Under the pieces are notes generated by a model. The model had not been told where the DNA came from. It saw nothing but the letters and a program-made list of their open reading frames with translations, and did no database searches. The position numbers were made by a program, and so were the translations under genes. From Flavobacterium sp. LC2016-12 (GTDB lineage: Bacteria > Bacteroidota > Bacteroidia > Flavobacteriales > Flavobacteriaceae), in the NCBI RefSeq assembly GCF_015351595.1, contig NZ_JADKPT010000017.1:1-64000 (forward strand): DNA of 64,000 nucleotides, given 5' to 3'. The stretch's first letter is position 1, and every line of letters starts with the position of its first letter. Shown piece after piece: positions 43,567 through 52,543 of the stretch.

Positions 43567-43640
43567 ATAATTCTACTCTCAATTACTTGTTTTTGAATTA
43601 ATTGAATTAATTTTAGTTCTGGATAAACATTTCTTTATTT

Positions 43641-44207
43641 ATGGAAGAACTAACGCATATCAAATCGATTATTGGGATTATTCTTGGGTTGAGTCTAACG
43701 CATCTTATAAAAGGATCGGTTATTTTTATTCAACATCCCGGACGAAAGAAAGTCTATTTTGTGCACTCGCTTTGGGTATTTTATGTTTTTTTGCTGATTA
43801 TTCATTTCTGGTGGTGGGAGTTTAATCTCAAATTGATAACCGAATGGTATTTTATAGATTACTTCTTTATCATCTGTTATATTCTGATTTACTATTTGCT
43901 GTGCGCTATTTTGTATCCGGATGACTTAGTCGATTATACGGGTTATGAAGATTATTTTTATTCTCGTAAAAACTGGTTTTTTGCGATTCTGGCCATTGGT
44001 TTTATTGCAGATATGATTGATACAGCTATCAAAGGCGGCAACTACTTTTTATACAATCAAACAGAATATTATGTCAGGATCGCGACACATGTTGCACTTT
44101 GTTTAGTGGCGATAAGAATTCATAATAAAACTTTCCATACTATTTTAGCGATACTTTTTATTGTTTATGAACTTTCTTATATCCTAAGATTATTTAATGT
44201 AGAGTAA
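43641..44207 (+). CDS. Hypothetical membrane protein
   Basis: 188 residues with about six hydrophobic segments (for example 8-28, 43-62, 73-92, 114-131, 145-160, 166-183) and many aromatic residues. No recognised family. Alone between two repeats and a lipoprotein gene. Confidence 0.65.
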   Translation: MEELTHIKSIIGIILGLSLTHLIKGSVIFIQHPGRKKVYFVHSLWVFYVFLLIIHFWWWEFNLKLITEWYFIDYFFIICYILIYYLLCAILYPDDLVDYTGYEDYFYSRKNWFFAILAIGFIADMIDTAIKGGNYFLYNQTEYYVRIATHVALCLVAIRIHNKTFHTILAILFIVYELSYILRLFNVE

Positions 44208-44256
44208 AAATGGTTTTTCGGTAATAATAATTTAAAAAATTGTATCAGGAATTGAT

Positions 44257-44264
44257 TATATTTG
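44257..44264 (+). promoter_or_regulatory. Candidate -7 element for the PKD lipoprotein
   Basis: TATATTTG, an exact TAnnTTTG match, 39 bases before the ATG; no clear -33 box. Confidence 0.4.
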
Positions 44265-44303
44265 TGAATATAACATTTTGAAAAATAACTAAAAACTAAA
44301 GTC

Positions 44304-44663
44304 ATGAAAAAAACGGCTACAATTTTTTGTTTTGTTGCATTATTAACTTTAAATATCTCTTGCGGAAAAGATGATATTGAAAAAGGAATTGACTGTGTTG
44401 CTGAATCGATATATCAAAAAGTAAAACATACAGCAGATGCTACAGATTCTAAAAAGATCAATTTTTCAGTTGAATATACAGGGAGTAAAACATTAAAATC
44501 TGTAAAATGGACATTTGGTGATGGAACTCCATCTGTAGAAGGAGTAGCGGTTTCTCATACTTATAGTGCTGCAGGAACTTATTCTGTAAAAGCAGAGATC
44601 ACTGTTCAGGAAGGAAAAGGTACATGTACATCATCTCCTGTAAAAAGTGTTACTGTAAATTAA
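44304..44663 (+). CDS. PKD-domain lipoprotein
   Basis: 119 residues. Signal peptide with lipobox ISC (Cys20). The rest is one PKD domain: WTFGDGTPS (about 67-75) and VSHTYSAAGTYSVKAEI (about 83-99). PKD domains mediate protein or carbohydrate contacts on the surface. Ends with a hairpin terminator. Confidence 0.88.
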   Translation: MKKTATIFCFVALLTLNISCGKDDIEKGIDCVAESIYQKVKHTADATDSKKINFSVEYTGSKTLKSVKWTFGDGTPSVEGVAVSHTYSAAGTYSVKAEITVQEGKGTCTSSPVKSVTVN

Positions 44664-44670
44664 TACATTT

Positions 44671-44718
44671 ATTGAGCCTGTTAAATATCAATTTTTGATT
44701 TAAAAGGCTCAATTTTTG
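44671..44718 (+). terminator. Terminator after the PKD lipoprotein gene
   Basis: ATTGAGCC (44671-44678) pairs with GGCTCAAT (44706-44713) and is followed by T; an inner CAA/TTG stem extends it. Confidence 0.75.
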
Positions 44719-44785
44719 ATTTGTAATTCTGCACACTCTTAAATTTCGCTTTTAATGATTTTTAGTTATTTAAAATAGATTTAAA

Positions 44786-46330
44786 ATGAGATATAAATAC
44801 GTGCAGTTATTGCTTTTCCTTCTTGTTGAAATTGGTTTTTCTCAAAATAAAATCAATCTTTTTTCGGAAATTAATTATAGTTCTATTCCAGCTGTTTCTT
44901 TAAATGATTATAAATCGGTTCAGGAACGTAACACTAGATTTCAAAATCCCAATATTGCTTTAGGAATTGCCATTTCGGGTGGTGGTTCGAGAGCGCAATT
45001 TTTTAGTATGGGCGTTCTTTTGGGTTTAGAGGAAATTCAGGAAAACTACCAACAACGCAACTTCTTAAATGAAATCGATTATTTCTCAACCGTTTCGGGT
45101 GGCTGTTATTCAGCAGGATATTATTTAACGATTCTAAAAAATAAACTCAATCACGACAATTGCACCTTTAATGAGTTTTATTTCTCCAAAGCCGATGCAT
45201 TTAAAGATTATGTAGATAAATCGGCTACGATTTTGTCACTCTTAAATAACAGTCGAAACGAAAAAGGCGATAAAATTTCGATGACTCAAAGGCTGGATTC
45301 GGAGATTCTACAATACGACAATACGGATCCTGATAATCCGAATAAGTTTTCAACTCAAATGTTGATGTCTGATTTTTTTGTTCCGAAAGAAAGTAAAAAT
45401 ACGCCATCTTTACCTATGATGGTAGCCAACGGAACGGCTTATAACAACGGAGAGCGTATTCCGTTTATGCCTCATATTATTCACGGTTTAAATTTAAATT
45501 CGTCTTTGGCGCCAAATAAATCTTCGATTCCATTAAATCATAATGAAGTCAATGATGGGTTTAATTTTCCCGTTACTTATGCTATTACGGCAAGCTCTGC
45601 TTTTCCGGGTGTTTTGCCAAAAGTGAAATTCGGCGTGAAAAATCAGCAAAAAATATTGTGCATTATAGATGGTGGTGCCTCAGATAATATGGGATATAAA
45701 ACTCTGGTAGAATTACTAAACAATGATTCTAAGGTAGATAATAAAAACAAGCGTGCTCTTTTTATTGATTGTTTGGGTCAGGGAAAAAAAGAACCTTATA
45801 TAAGTGACGAAAAGATTAAGCTGATTTCGCTTTTTGAAACCGCATCGCTATATACCGTTCAAACACGCTACATAACTTTTGACAGAGATGTCGAAAATTT
45901 GATGGAACGTTATAAAATTCCAGTTTCAAACTATCAGGTTATTGGTTTTACAACGCTTCGGGATCACTTATTAAAGATGGAGAAAGATCAGGAGTATGAA
46001 GATTTAGTAACCGAATTGAAAAATTCTGATGATGACTATTCGACCTGGCTTCGGTTTTATACTAATTTCAAGAAAGAATTGATTGATCAATTTGGAGAAC
46101 TCAGTTTTACAAAAGATAAAGATGGCGAAGTGATTCTGGCTACGTTGAGCCGTGAGAAATTTAATGAATTAACAGCTAGTGAGATTCTTATTTTATATGA
46201 ATTTGCCTCTCATGTTCAAACCAAACTGCGAATTGCTCCTGAGGAAAGAGAGGTCTTACTACTTTCGGGCCGACTGGCAAGCTACTTAAAAGCAAACCAG
46301 CTTAAGGAATTATTAGTGGAACATAAGTAA
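44786..46330 (+). CDS. Patatin-like phospholipase
   Basis: 514 residues with a signal peptide (1-19, ending FSQN). The patatin oxyanion motif is AISGGGSRAQF (about 60-70), the nucleophile serine lies in STVSGGCYSAG (about 102-112) where most relatives have GxSxG, and the catalytic aspartate is in DGGASDN (about 295). It would cleave acyl chains from membrane lipids, probably in the periplasm. Monocistronic. Confidence 0.85.
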   Translation: MRYKYVQLLLFLLVEIGFSQNKINLFSEINYSSIPAVSLNDYKSVQERNTRFQNPNIALGIAISGGGSRAQFFSMGVLLGLEEIQENYQQRNFLNEIDYFSTVSGGCYSAGYYLTILKNKLNHDNCTFNEFYFSKADAFKDYVDKSATILSLLNNSRNEKGDKISMTQRLDSEILQYDNTDPDNPNKFSTQMLMSDFFVPKESKNTPSLPMMVANGTAYNNGERIPFMPHIIHGLNLNSSLAPNKSSIPLNHNEVNDGFNFPVTYAITASSAFPGVLPKVKFGVKNQQKILCIIDGGASDNMGYKTLVELLNNDSKVDNKNKRALFIDCLGQGKKEPYISDEKIKLISLFETASLYTVQTRYITFDRDVENLMERYKIPVSNYQVIGFTTLRDHLLKMEKDQEYEDLVTELKNSDDDYSTWLRFYTNFKKELIDQFGELSFTKDKDGEVILATLSREKFNELTASEILILYEFASHVQTKLRIAPEEREVLLLSGRLASYLKANQLKELLVEHK

Positions 46331-46525
46331 AACGATTTAGATAGATTCGTTAAGAAAATACTTAATATTTTGTCCCCATGTTGTGGTATTGTATATTGTT
46401 TTTACGTAAATTTATGAAATAACTTACGAATTTCTAGAAATTATGTAAATCATCGATGAATTTGTGTAACACATCGGGAAAGCTTTAAAATTAATTTAGC
46501 ATTATTAATTTTAAAGAAATCAAAC

Positions 46526-46939
46526 ATGAAAACTAGAAGCTTATTACTCGCCTTAATACTTAGTATTGGATTATTTTCAACATCTTGCAGCAATGATGAT
46601 AATGAAGGGGAAACACTAATTCCGTTAGAAGGAAAATGGGATCTTAGTAAAACGGGGACTGTTATTGGCGGAACCGAACAATTAATAGATGCGCCAGAAA
46701 ATCAAAGTGGATGTAGCAAAGATTATTTGGAACTAAAACTGGATAATACAGCACATGTCGGAGATTACGCTACAACTGAGTGTGCATTAACAGTTCAGTC
46801 AGGGATTTACTCCAGATCACACAATAATATAACTACAGTTATAAATGGTGTAACTAAAACTCAGGATATCGTAAATCTAACACTTAAAGAATTAAAAGTG
46901 AAAGATGCGGCCGGTATTATTACGGTTTATACAAGATAA
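46526..46939 (+). CDS. Small lipoprotein, lipocalin-like
   Basis: 137 residues with a lipobox ending TSC (Cys21). The mature part begins LEGKWDLSKTG, the start seen in lipocalin-like domains of Bacteroidota lipoproteins, and is beta-rich. Three further cysteines. No proven role. Confidence 0.75.
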   Translation: MKTRSLLLALILSIGLFSTSCSNDDNEGETLIPLEGKWDLSKTGTVIGGTEQLIDAPENQSGCSKDYLELKLDNTAHVGDYATTECALTVQSGIYSRSHNNITTVINGVTKTQDIVNLTLKELKVKDAAGIITVYTR

Positions 46940-46986
46940 ATTATTTTATCCTATTTTGCTAAATCTCTTTATAGAATATTTAGCTA

Positions 46987-47022
46987 ACGGAAACAGCTTG
47001 GGGGCTGTTTCCGTTTTTTTTT
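46987..47022 (+). terminator. Terminator after the lipocalin-like lipoprotein
   Basis: ACGGAAACAGC pairs with GCTGTTTCCGT, then a run of T. Confidence 0.88.
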
Positions 47023-47029
47023 GTTTTTA

Positions 47030-47145
47030 TTCCGCAAAGAGACACAAAGATTCCACAATCCCGAAGCATCGGGACGCAAAGATTTGTAAAAAAGACTTTG
47101 TGTCCCTCTGTGTAATTTTTGCGTATCTCTGTGGAATAACTTTTT
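47030..47145. repeat. CGCAAAG/CTCTGTG repeat tract
   Basis: GCAAAGAGACACAAAG is mirrored by CTTTGTGTCCCTCTGTG, with a CCCGAAGCATCGGG hairpin inside. Same family as 43453-43566 and the CGCAAAG repeats. Confidence 0.6.
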
Positions 47146-47154
47146 AGGCTAAAC

Positions 47155-47190
47155 TTTGTCGTAATCTTAGCAAACATTTCCTTAAATTTG
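47155..47190 (+). promoter_or_regulatory. Promoter of serS
   Basis: TTTG at 47155-47158, 24-base spacer, TAAATTTG at 47183-47190, then 39 bases to the ATG. Good match to the Bacteroidota consensus. Confidence 0.55.
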
Positions 47191-47229
47191 CTTCCTTTAT
47201 ATAAAAATACTAGTTATAAACACAAAGCT

Positions 47230-48501
47230 ATGTTACAAATCGCATTTATTAGAGAGAATCAGGAGAAAGTAATCAAGGCTTTAGCAAAACGAAATATCGA
47301 TGCTAAAAGCGTTGTTGAAGAAGTGGTGCAACTAGACGAAAATCGTCGCGCAACACAAGTTGAATTAGACAACACTTTAGCTGAATCTAATAAATTATCC
47401 AAAGATATAGGGGAATTGATGAAAGCAGGTGAGAAATCTAAAGCCGCAATCTTAAAAGAAAAAACAGTTTCCTTAAAAGAAAAAAGTAAAGAATTAGGTG
47501 AAAAAGCAGAAGCTTTGGCAGCCGAATTAACGAATAAATTATACACATTACCAAACCTTCCGGCAGATATTGTTCCTGAAGGAAAAACTCCGGACGACAA
47601 TTTGAATGTTTTTGAGGAAGGTGATATTCCGGTTTTACACGCAGACGCACAGCCTCACTGGGAATTGGTAAAAAAATACGATATCATCGATTTTGAATTG
47701 GGTGTAAAAATTACAGGTGCTGGTTTTCCGGTTTACAAAGGAAAAGGTGCTCGTTTGCAACGTGCGTTAATCAATTATTTCTTAGATAAAAATACGGCTG
47801 CAGGATATAATGAAGTACAGGTACCGCATTTGGTAAACGAAGCTTCAGGTTACGGAACAGGACAATTACCAGACAAAGAAGGACAAATGTATCACTCAAC
47901 AATTGACGATTTATATTTGATTCCAACTGCTGAGGTTCCGGTTACGAATTTATATCGTGATGTTATTTTAAACGAAAGCGAATTGCCGGTTTTAAACACG
48001 GCGTATACGCCATGTTTCCGCCGTGAAGCAGGTTCTTACGGAGCTCACGTTCGTGGATTAAACCGTTTGCACCAATTTGATAAAGTAGAAATTGTACGTA
48101 TCGAACATCCGGATAATTCTTATGCCGCATTGGACGGAATGGTAGAGCATGTAAAAGATATTTTGAAAGAATTGAAATTGCCATACCGAGTTTTACGTTT
48201 GTGCGGAGGAGATATGGGTTTCACATCAGCTTTGACTTACGATTTTGAAGTGTTTTCTACAGCGCAGGATCGTTGGCTAGAAATTAGTTCAGTTTCTAAC
48301 TTTGAAACTTTCCAGGCAAATCGATTGAAATTACGTTTCAAAGACAAAGATGGTAAAAACCAATTGGCACACACGCTTAATGGAAGTTCATTGGCTTTGC
48401 CAAGAGTTTTAGCCGGAATTTTAGAAAATTACCAAACGCCGGAAGGAATCGTAATTCCAGAAGTTTTACGCCCTTACTGCGGATTTGATATTATAAATTA
48501 A
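47230..48501 (+). CDS. serS: Serine--tRNA ligase
   Basis: 423 residues from MLQIAFIREN; the ATG at 47188 would lie in the promoter. An N-terminal coiled-coil arm (about 25-100) binds tRNASer, and the class II catalytic core follows, with motif 2 (TPCFRREAGSYG) and motif 3 (LNGSSLALPRVLAGILEN). Followed by a terminator before lgt. Confidence 0.96.
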   Translation: MLQIAFIRENQEKVIKALAKRNIDAKSVVEEVVQLDENRRATQVELDNTLAESNKLSKDIGELMKAGEKSKAAILKEKTVSLKEKSKELGEKAEALAAELTNKLYTLPNLPADIVPEGKTPDDNLNVFEEGDIPVLHADAQPHWELVKKYDIIDFELGVKITGAGFPVYKGKGARLQRALINYFLDKNTAAGYNEVQVPHLVNEASGYGTGQLPDKEGQMYHSTIDDLYLIPTAEVPVTNLYRDVILNESELPVLNTAYTPCFRREAGSYGAHVRGLNRLHQFDKVEIVRIEHPDNSYAALDGMVEHVKDILKELKLPYRVLRLCGGDMGFTSALTYDFEVFSTAQDRWLEISSVSNFETFQANRLKLRFKDKDGKNQLAHTLNGSSLALPRVLAGILENYQTPEGIVIPEVLRPYCGFDIIN

Positions 48502-48520
48502 GTTTATAGTTCTTAAGACT

Positions 48521-48554
48521 AAACCTAACAGGTTTTAAAAACCTGTTAGGTTTT
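48521..48554 (+). terminator. Terminator after serS
   Basis: AAACCTAACAGGTTT pairs with AAACCTGTTAGGTTT; resembles the hairpin after ssb. Confidence 0.8.
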
Positions 48555-48598
48555 CTCGGTTTTAACCCGGAACTTTAAATAAAAAAAATAACCAAGAG

Positions 48599-49432
48599 AT
48601 GAACGGAGTTTTAAATTGGAATGTGGATCCGGTTATTGTTATGATAACTGATAGTTTTCCTTTGAAATATTACGGAGCTCTTTTTGCTTCCGGACTCTTA
48701 CTGGGGTATTACATTGTCAGAAATATTTATAAAAAAGAGCAGCAGCCCTTAGATAATCTGGATAGTTTATTGGTTTATGTAATTGTAGGCACAATTTTAG
48801 GAGCGCGATTGGGACATTGTTTTTTTTATGAACCTGATTATTTTTTCAAACATCCGATAGAAATACTTTTACCAATTCAGAAGATTGGTGGAGCCTATAA
48901 ATTTGTTGGATTTCAGGGTTTAGCCAGCCATGGCGGTACAATTGGTGTTTTAATTGCTATAGTTTTATATTGCAGAAAATATAAAGTGAATTTTTTATGG
49001 TTGTTAGACAGAATGGCAATTGGAGTTCCGGTGACAGCTGCTTTTATCAGACTGGGTAATTTCATGAATTCTGAAATCTATGGAAAACCTACGAATGGAA
49101 ATTGGGGAGTTGTTTTTCAACGTGATGATTTGATTCCGAGGCATCCAACACAATTGTACGAGGCATTTTCCTATTTGCTGATTTTTGCTCTGTTATTTTG
49201 GATGTATAAATCAGAAAAAATAAAACAAGCAAACGGTTTACTATTTGGAACTTTCTTAGCATTATTGTTTTTGGCCAGATTTTTAATTGAATTTTTCAAA
49301 GAAAATCAAGAGAGTTTTGAGAATAACATGTTGATCAACATGGGGCAAATTTTAAGTATCCCTTTTATTTTAATTGGCTTAACTTTGGTTATTTGGAAAT
49401 CTAAAGAAAGAAAAGAATATACTGAAATTTGA
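48599..49432 (+). CDS. lgt: Prolipoprotein diacylglyceryl transferase
   Basis: 277 residues, about seven membrane segments. Lgt signatures: HGGTIG (about 104-109) and RLGNFMNSEIYGKPT, plus RHPTQLYEA. It attaches diacylglycerol to the lipobox cysteine of prolipoproteins, so it serves GldH and the other lipoproteins of this window. Confidence 0.95.
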   Translation: MNGVLNWNVDPVIVMITDSFPLKYYGALFASGLLLGYYIVRNIYKKEQQPLDNLDSLLVYVIVGTILGARLGHCFFYEPDYFFKHPIEILLPIQKIGGAYKFVGFQGLASHGGTIGVLIAIVLYCRKYKVNFLWLLDRMAIGVPVTAAFIRLGNFMNSEIYGKPTNGNWGVVFQRDDLIPRHPTQLYEAFSYLLIFALLFWMYKSEKIKQANGLLFGTFLALLFLARFLIEFFKENQESFENNMLINMGQILSIPFILIGLTLVIWKSKERKEYTEI

Positions 49433-49489
49433 TATTTTTGAGTTCAGTTTTAAACTGCACACAAACTACAACTTAAAAAAAACTGAAAT

Positions 49490-51271
49490 ATGAAAAACAT
49501 CTTTATCTATATCGTTTTGTTGTGGTCTGGTTTTGTATTTTCTCAAAACGAACAGCTGGCGCAATATTACTATGATAAAGGCGATTTCGAAAAAGCGAAG
49601 ATCAGTTACGAAGAGCTTTTAAACAGCGCACCCTCCAATACGCAATATTTTTTAAGAACGGTTGATTGTTATCAGCAATTGCAGCAATTTGCTTTGGCTG
49701 AAAAAATGATTCAGGAGCGTTACAACAGATACAAACAAGGTGTTTTTTTAGTGGAATTGGGGTATAATTTCCAGCTGCAGAAAAACGATTCAAAAGCCAA
49801 AAATTATTACGATCAGGCGATAGAGAAAATCAAAACGAATGCTAATGATGTTTATGGAATCGGAAATTCTTTCGAGAAAAAAGTATTATTAGAATATGCT
49901 TTAAAGGCTTACCAAACAGCGATGCAGGTTCAGCCGAATTACAATTTCAATTTTCAAATCGGAATGTTGTACGGTCAGTTAGGAAAGACGGATCAAATGA
50001 TTGATCTTTTGTTGACGGAATCCTATAACAATCCACAAAATGCCAATTTGATTCAGACACAATTATCTCGTTTCATGAACGGCGAAACCGATAATACTGC
50101 TTTTAAAGATGCCATGCGAAAAGCTTTAATCCTGAAAACACAAAAAGATCAGGATGTATTCTGGAATCACTATTTAAGTTGGTTTTATGTGCAGCAAAAG
50201 GAATTTGGGAAAGCTTTTATTCAGGAAAAGGCAATTTATAAGCGTGAACCTGAATCACTTTCGAGTATTGTCAATTTAAGTCAGTTTGCACTGAATGAAG
50301 ATGACACGGAGACGGCTGCTGAAATCCTCAACTTTATTCTTCTTAATACCAAAGATTTAGATTTATTGGTACAGACCAATTACTATTTAATGGAAATTAA
50401 AATTGATAAAGCACAGGAAAAAGATTATCCAATAATTGATGCTGAGTTACAACAATTGCTTACAACCTATGAAATAACTCCTTTTACCTTATCTTTGCAA
50501 TTAATTCAGGCGCATTTTAAGGCATTTAATTTAAAAAAGCCAGAAGAGGGTATCGCAATTGTCAAAAGAGCTTTAGACCTCAATTTGAATGATTATCAGG
50601 AAGCTGATGCTAAGATGGAGTTGGGAGATATTTTGCTTTTGCAGGAAAAATTCAATCAGGCGCTTATTTATTATTCGCAGATTCAATTGGATTTAAAGAA
50701 TGATGTAATGTCGCATGAAGCGAGTTTAAAAGCAGCGAAAACAAGTTATTATAAATCCGATTTTGAGTGGGCTTTAAAGCAGTTTAAAGAATTAAAGTCT
50801 GCTAATACGCAGTTGATAGCAAATGATGCACTGGAATATTTTTTATTGATAAATGATAATACTGTTGCCGATTCGACACAAACGGCATTGAAGCAATTTG
50901 CAAAAGGTGATTTTTTACTTTATCAGAATAAAAAACAGGAAGCGATTACACAGTTTCAAAACATCCTGAAAATCTATAAAGGACAGGAAATCGAAGCTGT
51001 AACAATGTTGCGTTTAGGTAAAATCTATGAAAGTCTGAAGGATTATAATTCGGCTTTAAGCCAATACCAGCAGATCATTGACCATCATAGTGACGGAATT
51101 TATGTAGATGAAGCGCTGTTTTTTTCGGCAGAAATTTACAACGACGAATTAAAAGATACAGAAAAGGCAAAACCTTTGTATGAAAAGGTAATTTTTAACC
51201 ATCAGGATAGTATTTACTTTGTTGATGCGAGAAAAAAATACCGCGAGTTGAGAGGAGACAAGAATTTATAA
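49490..51271 (+). CDS. Secreted TPR-repeat protein
   Basis: 593 residues with a signal peptide (1-18). The rest is helical tetratricopeptide repeats (for example LAQYYYDKGDFEKAKISYEE at 23-42 and the C-terminal LRLGKIYESLKDYNSALSQY). Such proteins scaffold envelope complexes; partners unknown. No catalytic motif. Confidence 0.88.
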   Translation: MKNIFIYIVLLWSGFVFSQNEQLAQYYYDKGDFEKAKISYEELLNSAPSNTQYFLRTVDCYQQLQQFALAEKMIQERYNRYKQGVFLVELGYNFQLQKNDSKAKNYYDQAIEKIKTNANDVYGIGNSFEKKVLLEYALKAYQTAMQVQPNYNFNFQIGMLYGQLGKTDQMIDLLLTESYNNPQNANLIQTQLSRFMNGETDNTAFKDAMRKALILKTQKDQDVFWNHYLSWFYVQQKEFGKAFIQEKAIYKREPESLSSIVNLSQFALNEDDTETAAEILNFILLNTKDLDLLVQTNYYLMEIKIDKAQEKDYPIIDAELQQLLTTYEITPFTLSLQLIQAHFKAFNLKKPEEGIAIVKRALDLNLNDYQEADAKMELGDILLLQEKFNQALIYYSQIQLDLKNDVMSHEASLKAAKTSYYKSDFEWALKQFKELKSANTQLIANDALEYFLLINDNTVADSTQTALKQFAKGDFLLYQNKKQEAITQFQNILKIYKGQEIEAVTMLRLGKIYESLKDYNSALSQYQQIIDHHSDGIYVDEALFFSAEIYNDELKDTEKAKPLYEKVIFNHQDSIYFVDARKKYRELRGDKNL

Positions 51272-51288
51272 TTCAGATTGTAGGCTTC

Positions 51289-51340
51289 AGATTTTAGATT
51301 TTTATTGGAATCTAAAATCTAAAATCTAAAATCTAAAATC
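51289..51340. repeat. Tandem 7-bp repeat (TCTAAAA) forming a hairpin
   Basis: Four copies of TCTAAAA at 51311-51340 follow GATTTTAGATT at 51290-51300, allowing a hairpin just before the DUF4286 gene. Similar TCTAAAAATCTAAGAATC tracts lie before rsmA (about 51720-51750). Confidence 0.6.
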
Positions 51341-51347
51341 AAGAAAA

Positions 51348-51659
51348 ATGATAATTTACAACGTTACCACAAATATACACGAGAGCGTTCATGACCAATG
51401 GTTAAAATGGATGCAGGAAAAACACATACCTGAAATTCTGGCAACAGAAAAATTTTCGTCTGCAAGAATTGTGAGGGTTTTAATTGAAGAAGAAATGGGC
51501 GGAATTACGTATTCAGTTCAATATACAACAGATAGTAAGGAAACATTAGAGGAGTATTATTTGGAAGAACAGCCGAAATTTGACAGAGAAGCTTTAGAGT
51601 TATTCGCAGACAAAATGCTTTCTTTCAGAACCGAATTAGAAGTTATTTCGGAGCATTAA
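51348..51659 (+). CDS. DUF4286 family protein
   Basis: 103 residues, ferredoxin-like small protein; the whole length matches DUF4286 (starts MIIYNVTTNIHESVHDQW). Conserved in Bacteroidota directly upstream of rsmA; role unknown. Confidence 0.85.
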   Translation: MIIYNVTTNIHESVHDQWLKWMQEKHIPEILATEKFSSARIVRVLIEEEMGGITYSVQYTTDSKETLEEYYLEEQPKFDREALELFADKMLSFRTELEVISEH

Positions 51660-51757
51660 AAATAGATTGCTTGATTATTCGATTTTTGGATTATTCGATA
51701 TTTCGAAAAAATCTGACGATCTAAGAAGTCTAAAAATCTAAGAATCTAAAAAATAAA

Positions 51758-52543
51758 ATGGAAAAAGTAAAAGCCAAAAAACATTTAGGACAACACTTCT
51801 TAAAAGATGAAAGTATCGCCAAAGCAATTGCAGATACTTTGAGTTTAGAAGGATACGATGAGGTTCTGGAAATAGGACCAGGAATGGGTGTGTTGACTAA
51901 GTATTTGCTTGACAAACCAATTAATACGCACGTGATCGAAATTGATACCGAATCTGTGACGTATTTGGGTGAAAATTATCCGAAATTAAAAGATCAGATT
52001 ATCTCTCAGGATTTTCTGAAATACAATATCAATGAGGTTTACAAAGACAAACAATTCGCTATAATCGGGAATTTCCCTTATAATATTTCGACTCAGATCG
52101 TTTTTAGAACTTTAGAGTTCAGAGACCAGATTCCTGAGTTTTCCGGAATGTTTCAAAAAGAAGTTGCAGAGCGAATCTGCGAGAAAAAAGGCTCAAAGGC
52201 TTACGGAATCTTATCCGTATTAGCACAGGCTTTCTATATTACTGAGTACTTGTTTACTGTTGACGAAAATGTTTTTATTCCTCCGCCCAAGGTGAAGTCG
52301 GGTGTGATGAAAATGACCCGAAAGGAAGATTATAGTCTTCCATGTGGTGAAAAGTTGTTCTTTACTGTGGTGAAAACTGCTTTTCAGCAAAGACGAAAAA
52401 CATTACGTAACAGTTTGAAAACATTAAATTTAACTGATGATTTGCGATTAGACACTATCTTTGATAAACGTCCTGAGCAACTTAGTGTAGAAGAATTTAT
52501 TGAACTGACTCAAAAAATAGAAGCCGATGGAGTTCAAAGTTAG
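51758..52543 (+). CDS. rsmA: 16S rRNA dimethyladenosine transferase
   Basis: 261 residues (KsgA). AdoMet-binding GPGMGVLT near residue 40 and the NFPYNIST motif (NxPY) are visible. It dimethylates two adenines of helix 45 of 16S rRNA. Its last 17 bases overlap mgtE. Confidence 0.95.
   Translation: MEKVKAKKHLGQHFLKDESIAKAIADTLSLEGYDEVLEIGPGMGVLTKYLLDKPINTHVIEIDTESVTYLGENYPKLKDQIISQDFLKYNINEVYKDKQFAIIGNFPYNISTQIVFRTLEFRDQIPEFSGMFQKEVAERICEKKGSKAYGILSVLAQAFYITEYLFTVDENVFIPPPKVKSGVMKMTRKEDYSLPCGEKLFFTVVKTAFQQRRKTLRNSLKTLNLTDDLRLDTIFDKRPEQLSVEEFIELTQKIEADGVQS

Noticed and set aside
46905..47147. 80-codon plus-strand frame after the lipocalin-like gene
   Set aside because: It runs through a terminator hairpin and a repeat tract; not a gene.
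51289..51340. Tandem TCTAAAA tract as a phase-variation switch for DUF4286
   Set aside because: It lies outside the coding sequence and shows only four units; no promoter spacing effect can be argued from the sequence.
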